Shown: positions 16,257 through 25,740 of the stretch, piece by piece
How the letters are laid out: the number at the start of each line of letters is the position of its first letter
Numbering within the stretch: the first letter of the stretch is position 1
Source of the DNA: Sandaracinus sp.
Lineage (GTDB): Bacteria > Myxococcota_A > Polyangia > Polyangiales > Houyiibacteriaceae
Direction: 5' to 3'
Assembly (NCBI GenBank): GCA_020633125.1
Contig: JACKEH010000034.1
Location: 1 to 47,899 of the forward strand
Length of the DNA stretch: 47,899 nt
Program-made: the position numbers and the translations under genes
Notes under the pieces: model-generated
Database searches by the model: none
The model's input: the letters and a program-made list of their open reading frames with translations, nothing else
Told to the model about the DNA's origin: nothing

Positions 16257-17261
16257 TCAGACGAAGCGGTGGCTGCCCTTCACGCCGTCGCTCTCTTCGT
16301 CTTCGGCGAAGCGGTAGCGCTCGTCCACGAGGCCGTCGATGCGCTGCATGATCTCGTCGACGTGACCTTGGAAGAGGTCACGATGCGTTCGTTCGTCCTT
16401 CGCGTCGAAGGGCGTGAAGGGCCCCGGCACGTGCCAAGGCTTCGCGTCCTCGTAGGTCAGCGGCTCGCCGAAGCGGTAGACGATGCGACCCGAGCGGGCG
16501 AAGGGGCTGCTCGTCGGGTAGACGAGATCGGAGCCACTGCACCCGACCGGCACCACCGTCTTGCGGTAGCGCAGCGCGACTTGCGACATGCCGATGTGAC
16601 CACGGGAGAGGCGAATGCTGCGGGTGCCTTGTGGGAACACGAGCAGGTCGAGCCCCAGCGCGAAGGCTTCTTCGTGGAGCTGCAAGAAGCGGCTCATCAT
16701 GCGCGTGAAGGTCGCGCAGATCGCCTGCGCCCACGTCTCCTTCGTCGGATCGAAGGGGCGCCCCAAGATGTCACGCGGCGTGGTGAGGAACGCACGCGGG
16801 ATCGGCAACGCGGCTTCGTCCGTGGGGTCGCCGACGGCGGTCGCGTCGACGTGCTTTCGCAGCGTCGTGTATTCGTCTTCCGTGGGGCGGCGACCGAGGT
16901 TTCCGAGCAAATCCTTGGTGATGATGTACCCGCGCGACACCGTCGGCAGGTTGTTCGTCATCTCCATGAACTTCCCGACGATCGGGTTCTCGTAATACTT
17001 GCCCTTCACCCACGTCGCGGTGAAGCGACGGTGGTCGCGCCAGAGCTGGTATTGGAAGGGCCAATAGTTGAAGCGGTCGGTGTGGTTCATCGCGAACACC
17101 ACCGGCTCCTTCGGAACCTTCTCGTATCCCTCGAAGACGATCTCCACCTTTCGGGCGGGCACGAGCTCGTAGTTCGGGAAGAGCACGCCGCGCGCGACCG
17201 CGCGTTGCCAGCGCGGACGGGCTTCGAGGCGAATGCGGTCGAGGCGGGGAATGTCGAGCAT
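16257..17261 (-). CDS. PlsC/LPLAT-like acyltransferase with altered catalytic motifs
   Basis: 334 residues from ATG 17261 (MLDIPRLDRIRLEARPRWQR). It has the shape of a 1-acyl-glycerol-3-phosphate acyltransferase: motif I region FAMNHTDRFNYWPF near 58 and motif III region LLVFPQGTRSIRL near 208. The canonical residues are changed, however: HX4D is HX4N (the Asp position is Asn) and FPEGTRS is FPQGTRS. The catalytic His is kept. Further regions (HIGMSQVALRYRKTVVPVG) fit the fold. A lipid or acyl-carrier substrate is likely, but the activity could be weak, altered or absent. No membrane helix is evident. It is convergent with the FAD oxidoreductase. Confidence 0.8.
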   Translation of the reverse strand: MLDIPRLDRIRLEARPRWQRAVARGVLFPNYELVPARKVEIVFEGYEKVPKEPVVFAMNHTDRFNYWPFQYQLWRDHRRFTATWVKGKYYENPIVGKFMEMTNNLPTVSRGYIITKDLLGNLGRRPTEDEYTTLRKHVDATAVGDPTDEAALPIPRAFLTTPRDILGRPFDPTKETWAQAICATFTRMMSRFLQLHEEAFALGLDLLVFPQGTRSIRLSRGHIGMSQVALRYRKTVVPVGCSGSDLVYPTSSPFARSGRIVYRFGEPLTYEDAKPWHVPGPFTPFDAKDERTHRDLFQGHVDEIMQRIDGLVDERYRFAEDEESDGVKGSHRFV

Positions 17262-17420
17262 CGCGGTCCAGACCGTGGCCCGCGAGCGTGGTCTTCGTCA
17301 ACGTGACGTCGTCGCTACGGACCGGGCGTCACCCACGGCAGGCGCCGCGTCGCGCGAGGTTCGCCCTTCGCGGCGCTCGAAGCGGGGGGCAGACCCCTTC
17401 GGCGGCCCACACGAGAGACG

Positions 17421-20400
17421 TCACTCGCGCGAGACCGTCTCCCCTCGGTCGCGCGCCGCCGCCACGTCCTCGCGGAGCTTGGTCCACGCCTTTCGAGCGC
17501 GCTCGAAGGTGCTCTCTTGCGGCACGTCCTCGGGATGCGCGGCGCGACGGCGCGCCCGGAGCTTCGGCCATGCCAAGCTCGCGAGCGTCGCCGCGCCCGC
17601 CGCACCGGCCGCTTGGGCCAAGCCCACCGGACCGAGCGGTCGGCTCCCGAAGATCACGCTCGTGGCAGGGGTCTGAATCAGCGCGACCAACGCCGCCATG
17701 CTGCCGACACCGGTCGCGACCACCAGCGGGCTCGGTCCGCCCGACGCCAAGGTCTGTCCGAGCTGCGCGCCCACGAGCGCCAAGAGGCCGACGGTGTCCG
17801 CGCCTCGGCGGTCGCCCGTCATGCGCGCGAGCATCCACGCCGCCGTCGCGCTCGCGGCGGTGACGACGCCACGCTCGAGGATGCTCTCTTCGAGCGCTTG
17901 CCCGAGCGACGCCTCGGGCCCTTCGCCGAGCAGCTCTTCCGGCGAGCTCGTGGGCGGTCGCAGCGCCACCGCCATCGCGGGAAGCGCGTCGGTCAGCAGG
18001 TTGACCAGCAGCAACTGCCGCGGGTTCAACGGCGAACGCCCGCCGAGCAGACCGCCTGCGAGCGTGAAGCCGATCTCGCCGAGGTTGCCGCCGACGAGCA
18101 ACGACACCGCTTCGCGCACGCTGCGCCAGAGCGCGCGACCTTCGAGCACCGCGGCCACGATGCTCTCGACGCTCCCGTCCGCGACCACGAGATCCGAGGC
18201 GTGCCGCGCGGCGCCAGTGCTGCCGCGGCCGAGCGCGATGCCCACGTCCGCGAGACGAATCGCCTGGGCGTCGTTGGCGCCGTCGCCGGTCATCGCGACG
18301 ACACGACCCCGCGCCTTGAGCACCCGCACCAAACGGACCTTCTGGCTCGGCGTGACCCGCGCGAAGACGCGCGCGCGCTCGAGCAACGCGCCGAGCTCCG
18401 TGTCGTTCGCGGCGTCCATCTGCGCGCCGGTGACCACCTCGGGGGCGTCACCGTCCATCGCGAGCTCCTTCGCGATGGCGCGCGCGGTGCGTGGGTGGTC
18501 CCCCGTGATCATGTACGCCGTCACGCCCGCGCGCCGTAGATCGTCGAGCGCGCGTTTGGCCGTCGCGCGCACCGGATCGGCGATGCCGACGAAGCCACGA
18601 AAGCGGCATTGGCGAAGGTGCGCGTCGTCGAGCGGGTCGTCCGGGAGGCGACCGTCCACGATGGCGAGCACCCGAAACCCACGATCCGCCATCGACGTGG
18701 CGGCCTCGTGAAGCCGCGCGCGTCCGTCGTCGTCGAGGGGCCGCTCTTCGCCCGCGACGAGCCACCGGTCGCAACGCTCGACGAGCACCTCGGGGGCGCC
18801 CTTGAGGTGCACGCGTCCGCTCTCCTCGCGCAGCGCGTGGTAACCACGGGCCGGCTCGAAAGGCAGCACGTCCCGCACGCGAAGCGCTTCGTGCACCGCG
18901 ACCCCCGCGACGCGACCCGCCTCCGCGAGCGCTTCGTCGGTCGGATGCGGCAGCGCTTCTTCGCCTCGGCGCGGCGTCGCGCGAAGGGCCACCCGCAACA
19001 CGCTGCGAAGCGCGTCGTCGAGCGCGTCGGGCGCTGCCCCGTGGTGTCCGTCGTGCACCAGCTGCAGCTTCAGCTTGCCTTCGGTGAGCGTGCCGGTCTT
19101 GTCCGCGCAGAGCACGTCGATGCGACCGAGGGCCTCGATCGCTCGTGGGTTGCGGACGATCGCGCCACGTCGACTCAAACGTTTCGCCGCCGCGAGCTGC
19201 GCGCTCGTCGCGAGCAAGGGCAAGCCCTCCGGCACCGCCGCGACCGCGAGGCTCACGCCCGAACGAATGATCTCGCGCGGCGTCGCGTCCTTGCGCGCCA
19301 ACCCGGCGAGTATCACCGCCGCACCGGCCGCCGCCGCGATCGGCGCCGTGATCGCGGTGAGCGATTCGAGCCGTGCTTCGACGCCGCCCGCGGGCGTCTC
19401 GTCGGCTTCCAAGAGACCTCGCTGCGCCTCGGTCTCGTCGCCCGTCGCGGTCACGACGTAGACCGCCGCGCCAGCGGCGACCACGGTGTCCGCGAAGACC
19501 ATGCTCGCGCGCTCCGCCACGGCGCGCTCGGCGTCGACCGCCGACAGATCCTTTCGCACCGGATGCGACTCCCCGGTCAGCGACGCTTCGTCGAGCTCGA
19601 GCCCGTGGGCTTCGAGCAGACGCCCGTCCGCAGGCACGACCTCGCCCACGTCCAGCTCGACCACGTCACCGACCACCAGCTCGTCCGCCGCGACCCGCGT
19701 GGTCTGGCCGCCGCGCCGCACGCGCACGTGGCGCTGCTCGTCGGCGAAGAGGTCCTGCAAACCCTTCTCGGTTCGGTAGCGCTGAGACACCCCCAGTGCG
19801 GTGTTGAGCGACAAGACACTGCCCACCATCACCGCGTCGCCGAGCCCCCCCATCAGCGCCGAGAGACCGGCGCCGCCCACCAGGATCGGGGTGAGCGGGT
19901 TCGCGAGCTCTTCGACCACGAGATCCGTGAGCTGGCGCGCGCGGCTCTTCGGCTGCGCGGTCGGCGGGCGACGCGCGACGACCTCGCTCTCGTCGAGACC
20001 GCGTCGCGACGTGCCGAGCGCGCTCAGCACGTCGGCCGGCGAGAGCGCGTGAAAAGGCGCGCGCGGTCGGTGGTAACCGCGTAGCGGGGGCCGCGTGACG
20101 TCTTCGGCGAGGCGAATCCCGTTGGCCATCGCGAGCACCTGCGCGGCATGCGCGGCGATCATCACGCGCCGCACCGTGCGTTCGTTCGCGCCGCCGATCG
20201 AGAGCAACACGCTCGTCGCGAGCTCGACCCCCGCCATCTGCACGGCTTGCGTCGACGCCTCGCGCGCGGCCCGCGCGGCCTCGACCACCACACGTGCGTC
20301 GCGAAGGCCTTCGTCCGAGCAGATCACGTCCGCCGCGAAGGGCACACGCTCACCCACGAGCCCCACACCGACGTCGGCGGCGGCGAGGGCGCCTTCGTCG

Positions 20401-21563
20401 CTGCCGACGTAGAGCACGCCGCGACCTTCGGCCTGCAGCAGGTGCACGCCCGCGGACCCGGCAGGAATCTTTCGGCCGCTTCGATGCACGCGAAGCCCCG
20501 AGCGCTTCGCGGCGCTCACGAGCGCGTCGACGTCCGGCTCCGGCGGGTCGACGAAGAGCGAGCCTTCGACGACGAGCGTGTCCACACGGTCGAGCCGACG
20601 AAGCGCCTCGCGCGATCGGACGACGACCTCGCGACGACCGAGCAGCCGACCGAGCCACGCCGCGAAGGCCTCACGCCCGAGGTACGCCGGCCGTGGCGTC
20701 GCGCCGAGCAGACCCGCCGCCGCCCCTTCGAGTCGTTGGCTCGACGCGAGCCCGAAGCTCGCGCCCCCGAGGCTCGCGAAGATCGCCTTCTCGGCGTAGC
20801 GCTCGATCGGGCCGTCCGGCACCGGGCGTGGGCGTGGGCCGACGTTCGGGCGAGTGCTCGGGTGTTGGTTCGGGTCGCCGCAGAGCGCGGTCTCGCGGGC
20901 CACGAACGCGTGCCCTCGCGCCTCGACCTCGCGAAGCCGCAACAAACGTCGCGCGGCGTCGACGCTCGGCGTGACCGCGCCTTGAATCAGCGCCGACGAC
21001 ACCGCCTTCGCGAAGTTCAGCCCGAGCTCGGTGGTGCCTTTGCCGAGGCGCAGCTCGAGCAGCCGCCGCGCTTCGGGGATGCCCTCGACCGCCGCGACGA
21101 TCGCGGCGAGGTCGAGCTCCATCGGCAGCGTCTTCGCGCCCGCGAACCGAAGCGCCAGACCGGTGCCGAGCGCGAGCACGTCCAGCCCGAGCTCGAGCTC
21201 GGTGCGCACCCGCAGCTCGTCGTCGCCGGGATGGTTCGCCGCGTCGTCGTCCGCGAAGGGCACGTCGCCCAGGCCGAACCGATCTTCGAGATCGGCGAGC
21301 GCCGCCGCGATGCGCCCGTCCGTGCCGTCGTCGGCGCCTTCGCCGAGCTCGATCACCAAACAACCGAGCACCGCGTTGTAGCGGCCCCAACGCACGTCGG
21401 GCACCGTGGCGAGCGCGGCTTCGGCCGATGCCGCGAAGCTCTCCGTGAGCTCGTCCGGCACCGGTCGTGTTTCCCAATGCGCGCGCGAACCGCTGCGCCA
21501 CCGGCGGCGGTCGCGGTGTCGAATCGTGCGCCACGCGCGGCGCAGGCGATCGAGAGCGTCCAT
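17421..21563 (-). CDS. CtpH/CtpI-type P-type ATPase with degenerate N-terminal half
   Basis: 1380 residues from ATG 21563 (MDALDRLRRAWRTIRHRDRR). The C-terminal two thirds is a complete P-type ATPase: TGES near 663 (actuator), PEGLP near 778 (ion-path helix), phosphorylation site DKTGTLTEG near 821, GDHPRTARAIA, MTGDGANDAQA near 1091, then C-terminal membrane helices. The first 550 residues hold an acidic domain, a transmembrane pair and a HAD-like copy in which the phosphorylation site is replaced by DTLVVEGSLFV (near 331). This two-part plan is that of the long mycobacterial CtpH and CtpI. The transported ion cannot be told from the sequence. It sits in the inner membrane. Confidence 0.92.
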   Translation of the reverse strand: MDALDRLRRAWRTIRHRDRRRWRSGSRAHWETRPVPDELTESFAASAEAALATVPDVRWGRYNAVLGCLVIELGEGADDGTDGRIAAALADLEDRFGLGDVPFADDDAANHPGDDELRVRTELELGLDVLALGTGLALRFAGAKTLPMELDLAAIVAAVEGIPEARRLLELRLGKGTTELGLNFAKAVSSALIQGAVTPSVDAARRLLRLREVEARGHAFVARETALCGDPNQHPSTRPNVGPRPRPVPDGPIERYAEKAIFASLGGASFGLASSQRLEGAAAGLLGATPRPAYLGREAFAAWLGRLLGRREVVVRSREALRRLDRVDTLVVEGSLFVDPPEPDVDALVSAAKRSGLRVHRSGRKIPAGSAGVHLLQAEGRGVLYVGSDEGALAAADVGVGLVGERVPFAADVICSDEGLRDARVVVEAARAAREASTQAVQMAGVELATSVLLSIGGANERTVRRVMIAAHAAQVLAMANGIRLAEDVTRPPLRGYHRPRAPFHALSPADVLSALGTSRRGLDESEVVARRPPTAQPKSRARQLTDLVVEELANPLTPILVGGAGLSALMGGLGDAVMVGSVLSLNTALGVSQRYRTEKGLQDLFADEQRHVRVRRGGQTTRVAADELVVGDVVELDVGEVVPADGRLLEAHGLELDEASLTGESHPVRKDLSAVDAERAVAERASMVFADTVVAAGAAVYVVTATGDETEAQRGLLEADETPAGGVEARLESLTAITAPIAAAAGAAVILAGLARKDATPREIIRSGVSLAVAAVPEGLPLLATSAQLAAAKRLSRRGAIVRNPRAIEALGRIDVLCADKTGTLTEGKLKLQLVHDGHHGAAPDALDDALRSVLRVALRATPRRGEEALPHPTDEALAEAGRVAGVAVHEALRVRDVLPFEPARGYHALREESGRVHLKGAPEVLVERCDRWLVAGEERPLDDDGRARLHEAATSMADRGFRVLAIVDGRLPDDPLDDAHLRQCRFRGFVGIADPVRATAKRALDDLRRAGVTAYMITGDHPRTARAIAKELAMDGDAPEVVTGAQMDAANDTELGALLERARVFARVTPSQKVRLVRVLKARGRVVAMTGDGANDAQAIRLADVGIALGRGSTGAARHASDLVVADGSVESIVAAVLEGRALWRSVREAVSLLVGGNLGEIGFTLAGGLLGGRSPLNPRQLLLVNLLTDALPAMAVALRPPTSSPEELLGEGPEASLGQALEESILERGVVTAASATAAWMLARMTGDRRGADTVGLLALVGAQLGQTLASGGPSPLVVATGVGSMAALVALIQTPATSVIFGSRPLGPVGLAQAAGAAGAATLASLAWPKLRARRRAAHPEDVPQESTFERARKAWTKLREDVAAARDRGETVSRE

Positions 21564-21649
21564 CGCGCGATCGTCGTCGTGCCGGCGTTCCGCCGCAAGC
21601 GACTTTCACGAGCCGGTGCTCGCGCAACTCTTGCGCCCCGCGCGATCGC

Positions 21650-22615
21650 TCAGGGAATCACGACCGCTTTGCCGAGCACCTGCCGGGTGTCGAGCGCCTT
21701 CAACGCGGCGGGCACCTCGTCGAGCGAGAAGCGTTGCGACACGTGCGGTCGCAGCTTGCCCTCGGCGTGCAGCGCGAAGAGCGCGTCGAGGTTCGCGCGA
21801 TGCGCCGCCGGGTTCGCCACCGCCCAGCTTCCCCACGCGACGCCGACGATCTGGCATTGCTTGAGCAACACGAGGTTGAGCGGAATCGACGGAATCGCGC
21901 CGGCCGCGAAGCCGACCACGACGAGCCGCCCGTCCGGCCGCAACGCGCGCAGCGACGCTTCGCTGTACTCGCCGCCGACCGGGTCGTAGACGACGTCGAC
22001 GCCACCGAGCGTCTTGAGCGCGCCCTTGAGGTCTTCCTTCGTGTAGTCGATGCCGTGGGTCGCTCCATGCGCCTTGCAGAGCGCGAGCTTCTCCGGCGAC
22101 GACGCCGCCGCGACCACCTCGCACCCGAGCGCAGCGCCGATCTCGACCGCCGCCAGACCGACGCCGCCGGCCGCGCCAAGCACCAACAGCCGCTCGCCGG
22201 GGCGAATCTGCGCGCGGTCGACGAGCGCGTGGTAGCTCGTCGCGTAGGTGAACGCGAAGGCGCCTGCGAGCTCCGTGTCCATCGAGTCGGGCAGCTTGGT
22301 GGCCTGCGCGGCGGGGATGGCGACCTGCGACGCGAAGCCTCCGAAGAAGGTCAGCGCCAGGATGCGGTCGCCGACCGCGAAGTCGGTCACGCCTTCGCCG
22401 ACGGCGCGCACGACGCCCGCGATCTCGCCCCCGGCCGGGAAGGGGAGGGGCGGCCGAATCTGGTAGAGCCCGCGGCTCATCAAGAGGTCGGGAAAGTTCA
22501 CGCCCGCGCTCTTCACCTCGATCACGAGCTGGCCCTTGCGGGGCTCGGGGTCGGGGAGCTCGTGGACTTCGATCGCGTCGGGCCCTTGGAGGGCCGTGAT
22601 CCGTGCGGCACGCAT
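21650..22615 (-). CDS. NADPH:quinone oxidoreductase, zinc-independent MDR family
   Basis: 321 residues from ATG 22615 (MRAARITALQGPDAIEVHEL). Typical MDR quinone reductase features: N-terminal GroES-like fold with SAGVNFPDLLMSRGLY, PFPAGGEIAGVV, and the coenzyme motif GAAGGVGLAAVEIG near 147. NADPH preference is indicated by AASSPEKLALCKAHG. No catalytic zinc ligands are visible, as in the qor/zeta-crystallin branch. Related proteins reduce quinones or enones in the cytosol. It sits upstream of the P-type ATPase on the same strand (86 bp gap). Confidence 0.92.
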   Translation of the reverse strand: MRAARITALQGPDAIEVHELPDPEPRKGQLVIEVKSAGVNFPDLLMSRGLYQIRPPLPFPAGGEIAGVVRAVGEGVTDFAVGDRILALTFFGGFASQVAIPAAQATKLPDSMDTELAGAFAFTYATSYHALVDRAQIRPGERLLVLGAAGGVGLAAVEIGAALGCEVVAAASSPEKLALCKAHGATHGIDYTKEDLKGALKTLGGVDVVYDPVGGEYSEASLRALRPDGRLVVVGFAAGAIPSIPLNLVLLKQCQIVGVAWGSWAVANPAAHRANLDALFALHAEGKLRPHVSQRFSLDEVPAALKALDTRQVLGKAVVIP

Positions 22616-22674
22616 GGGCGGACTCTACCCCTGCCGATCGGCGGGGCCAGCCTGGAGAGGACCCCGACGCGAAC

Positions 22675-22719
22675 GGTCCCTCTTCGACGGGTCCCTCTTC
22701 GACGGGTCCCTCCTCGACG
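22675..22719. repeat. three tandem 15-bp repeats
   Basis: The unit ggtccctcttcgacg occurs at 22675-22689 and 22690-22704, and once with one substitution (tcctc) at 22705-22719, followed by a broken start of a fourth. It sits in the divergent promoter region between the quinone reductase and the Cys-rich surface protein. Confidence 0.75.
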
Positions 22720-22837
22720 GGTGTAGAGTCCGGCCCAACGGCGTGACGTGACGCATCGACGGGGGTCCCCGCGAGGTCGTGTCTCGTATACGATGCACTA
22801 CGCGGCGCGGGGTCTCGTCGCGGAGGAGGTCTCGGGA

Positions 22838-25657
22838 ATGCGTGTTTGGATTCGCGTGGCGGTTGCCGCGCTCGTGCTCGGCCTCGGGTCGTCGGCGTAT
22901 GCCCACCCGGTCACGGTCGACGGCGACGCCGCCGATTGGTTCGCGGCTCCGGTGGGAAGCGCGGTGAACGTCGGACGTCTGCAGCGCGACGCGAGCGGAG
23001 GCGGCGAGATCGTCTTCGTCGACGCCGACGACGACGTACGCAACGACCTCGCCACCGGCATGGCGAACGAGATCGCCGACCTTCGCGAGGTCCGCGTCAC
23101 CGCCGACGCGACCAACCTCTACTTCCTCGTCGACCTCGACGGAACGACCGACGGCGCGAACCCGCCGATGGTCCAGATCGCGATCGACCTCGACCGCACG
23201 ACCGACAGCGGCGCGCGTTTCTTCGCGGGCTTCGCGGACCTGCAGACCTCGGCCGACGCCGCGTTCGAGTGGATCGTCCGCACGCGCAGCCCGGCCGCCT
23301 CGCCGGTGCAGGTCGACGTCGTCTCGCAGACCTACGTGACGAGCGCCGCGGCGGGCACGGTCGCGGTCGACGCCGCGAGCGCGCGCTACGAGATCGCGGT
23401 GCCCTGGAGCGCCTTCGGCCTGGCCGGGCCTCCGAGCGCGTTTCGATTCAGCGTGGCGACCTTTCGTGAGAACGCCGGCAGCGGCGACGTGATCGGCATC
23501 GGCGACGGATCGATCTCGAACGCGCTCGACTTGCTCACCGACTACGCCGATCAACCGAACGTCGCGTCGTTGAACACCTGGCCCGACGAGGTGAACGGAA
23601 CCGACCTGGTGCTCGACCATTACAACGAGGTCTGGCTCTCGGCCGCAGGCGAGCCCATCTCGCCGATCCTGATCGCCCGTGTGGCGAGCAACGTGAACCC
23701 CGAGTGGTTCGGGCTCGCGAACGTCGCCAGCGGTTCGATCGACCTCGCGGGCTTCAAGCTCGGTGACGAAGAGACGGTCGGCGGCGGCGAAGGCATGGTG
23801 CGGCTCCCGGCGGCGACCGTCTCGTCCGGGGCCATCGCGACCGCGACGCTCAACGACACGACCTTCACCACGCTCTACGGGACCGCGCCAGACGTCGTCC
23901 TCGACCCGATGGCCCGCTTCATGGCGTGGGCCACGGGCACGATCACGCTGAGCAACGGCGGGGACGAGGTGATCCTGCTCGGCCGCGACAACCTGGTGCT
24001 CGACGTCGCGATCTACGGTTCCGGTTCGTTCGCGGGCGTCACGGGTGGGCTCTCGGCACCGGCCACGAACTTCGTCGCGGCTCGACTCGGTGACACCGAC
24101 ACGGACGTGATGTCCGCCGACTTCGTCTCCGTGCCCGACTGCAGCGCCACCGATCCGTGCGCGGGCGGCGTCTGTCAGGAGTGCGCGACCTTCGCGTGCC
24201 TCGCGTCGACGGTCGGCACCTCGTGCGCGGACGCCGAGCCCTGCGACGGAGAGGAGGTCTGCGACGGCGCCGGCGCGTGCGTCGCCGGCACGCCGCCGAC
24301 CTGCGACGACTCGAACGCGTGCACGACCGACGCATGCGTTCCGGGCTCGGGCTGCGCGAGCACGGCCATCACGTGCACCGACGACGGCAACCCCTGCACG
24401 GTCCCGGTCTGCGACATGGCGACCGGCTGCGGTTTCGCGAACGTCGCGGACGGCACCTCGTGCGACGACGCCGACGCGTGCACGACGGCGACGACCTGCA
24501 CCGCGGGAACCTGCGGCGCGGGCATGGCCGTCACGTGCATGGACGACGGCGACGCGTGCACGGCGGAGCGTTGCGACGGCGCGCTCGGCTGCGTGCGCGA
24601 CGCGGTCGGCGACGGCGGTGCGTGCGACGATGGAAACGCCTGCACGATGGGGAGCACTTGCTCGATGGGCGCGTGCTCTGGCGGCGCGGCCGTCACCTGC
24701 ACCGACGACGGCAACCCGTGCACCGCGGAAGCCTGCGATCCGGTCATGGGCTGCGTCGCGACCCCCGTCACCGACGGTACGGCGTGCGACGACGAGAGCG
24801 CGTGCACCACGGGCACGACCTGCAGCGCGGGTACGTGTGGGGGTGGAAGCGCGGTGAGCTGCCCGGACGACACGAACCCGTGTACGGCGCCGGTCTGCAA
24901 CCCGACCTCGGGCGAGTGTGGCTTCGCGAACGTCACGGACGGAGTCGGCTGCGACGACACGAACCCCTGCACGACGGGAACGACGTGCACCGCGGGCGCG
25001 TGTGGCGGAGGGGCGGCGGTCGTCTGCACCGACGACGGCAACTCGTGCACCGCCGAGGCTTGCGATCCCACGACGGGCTGTCGCTCGACGCCGGTCGCGG
25101 ACGGAACGGTGTGCGACGACGCGGACGCGTGCACGACGGGTGAGGTCTGCGCCAGCGGCGCCTGCGCGGGCGGCGCGGCGGTGACCTGCACCGACGACGG
25201 CAACCCCTGCACGGTCGAGATGTGCAGCCCCGGCAGCGGGTGCGCGTCGACGAGCGTCGCCGACGGAATGGCGTGCGACGACGGAGACGCATGCACGGAG
25301 AACGACGAGTGCACGGCGGGCGCGTGCGGCGGCGACCCGGTCGCCGCGTGTATGTCCGACGCGGGCGTGGACGGCGGGCTTGCTCTCGAGGACGGTGGCG
25401 TGGACGCGGGCGTCGACGACGGTGGCGTCGACGACGGTGGCGTCGACGACGGTGGCGTCGACGACGACGCGTCGGTCCCCAGCGACGCCGGTCGTGACGC
25501 CGGCCGTGACGCGGGTCGTCGCGATGCAGGCGCGGACGCGGGCGACGGTGGCGCGAGCGGCGGTGGGTGCGATTGCCGCACCGACGGCGGCGACGACACC
25601 CGCTTCGCATGGCTCGCGCTCGGCCTCGTGGCTTTCGCGCGTCGGCGTCGTCGCTGA
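22838..25657 (+). CDS. MYXO-CTERM-like surface protein with Cys-rich repeats
   Basis: 939 residues from ATG 22838, eight bases after the strong RBS GGAGGAGG. A signal peptide ends at SSAYA. Residues 24-185 resemble a CBM9/DOMON-like domain (PVTVDGDAADWFAAPVG). Residues 280-420 look like a lamin-tail domain (NPEWFGLANVASGSIDLAGF). From about 433 to 836 runs a long Cys-rich array with units such as CDDGNACT, CTAGTCGGG and CTDDGNPCTAEACD, resembling Dictyostelium CTDC repeats. An Asp/Gly-rich linker (DDGGVDDGGVDDGG) follows. The end is GGGCDCRT, a helix (FAWLALGLVAFA) and RRRRR, the layout of MYXO-CTERM sorting signals. Probably cell-surface and disulfide-rich; ligand unknown. Confidence 0.88.
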   Translation: MRVWIRVAVAALVLGLGSSAYAHPVTVDGDAADWFAAPVGSAVNVGRLQRDASGGGEIVFVDADDDVRNDLATGMANEIADLREVRVTADATNLYFLVDLDGTTDGANPPMVQIAIDLDRTTDSGARFFAGFADLQTSADAAFEWIVRTRSPAASPVQVDVVSQTYVTSAAAGTVAVDAASARYEIAVPWSAFGLAGPPSAFRFSVATFRENAGSGDVIGIGDGSISNALDLLTDYADQPNVASLNTWPDEVNGTDLVLDHYNEVWLSAAGEPISPILIARVASNVNPEWFGLANVASGSIDLAGFKLGDEETVGGGEGMVRLPAATVSSGAIATATLNDTTFTTLYGTAPDVVLDPMARFMAWATGTITLSNGGDEVILLGRDNLVLDVAIYGSGSFAGVTGGLSAPATNFVAARLGDTDTDVMSADFVSVPDCSATDPCAGGVCQECATFACLASTVGTSCADAEPCDGEEVCDGAGACVAGTPPTCDDSNACTTDACVPGSGCASTAITCTDDGNPCTVPVCDMATGCGFANVADGTSCDDADACTTATTCTAGTCGAGMAVTCMDDGDACTAERCDGALGCVRDAVGDGGACDDGNACTMGSTCSMGACSGGAAVTCTDDGNPCTAEACDPVMGCVATPVTDGTACDDESACTTGTTCSAGTCGGGSAVSCPDDTNPCTAPVCNPTSGECGFANVTDGVGCDDTNPCTTGTTCTAGACGGGAAVVCTDDGNSCTAEACDPTTGCRSTPVADGTVCDDADACTTGEVCASGACAGGAAVTCTDDGNPCTVEMCSPGSGCASTSVADGMACDDGDACTENDECTAGACGGDPVAACMSDAGVDGGLALEDGGVDAGVDDGGVDDGGVDDGGVDDDASVPSDAGRDAGRDAGRRDAGADAGDGGASGGGCDCRTDGGDDTRFAWLALGLVAFARRRRR

Positions 25658-25667
25658 CGCTCGAACC

Positions 25668-25705
25668 GAAACGACGAAGGCCCCCGCGGGGGCCTTCGTC
25701 GTTTC
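25668..25705 (+). terminator. strong intrinsic terminator hairpin
   Basis: A perfect palindrome with 18-bp arms around a GC loop, centred at 25686-25687. Its core is GGCCCCCGCGGGGGCC and it lies 10 bp after the stop of the Cys-rich protein. The right side ends TTTC, so the T-run is short. No minus-strand gene lies directly to its right; the plus-strand operon starts there. Confidence 0.85.
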
Positions 25706-25740
25706 GCGCGCTCCATCGTGCGCGTGTTCATGCGGGGCCG

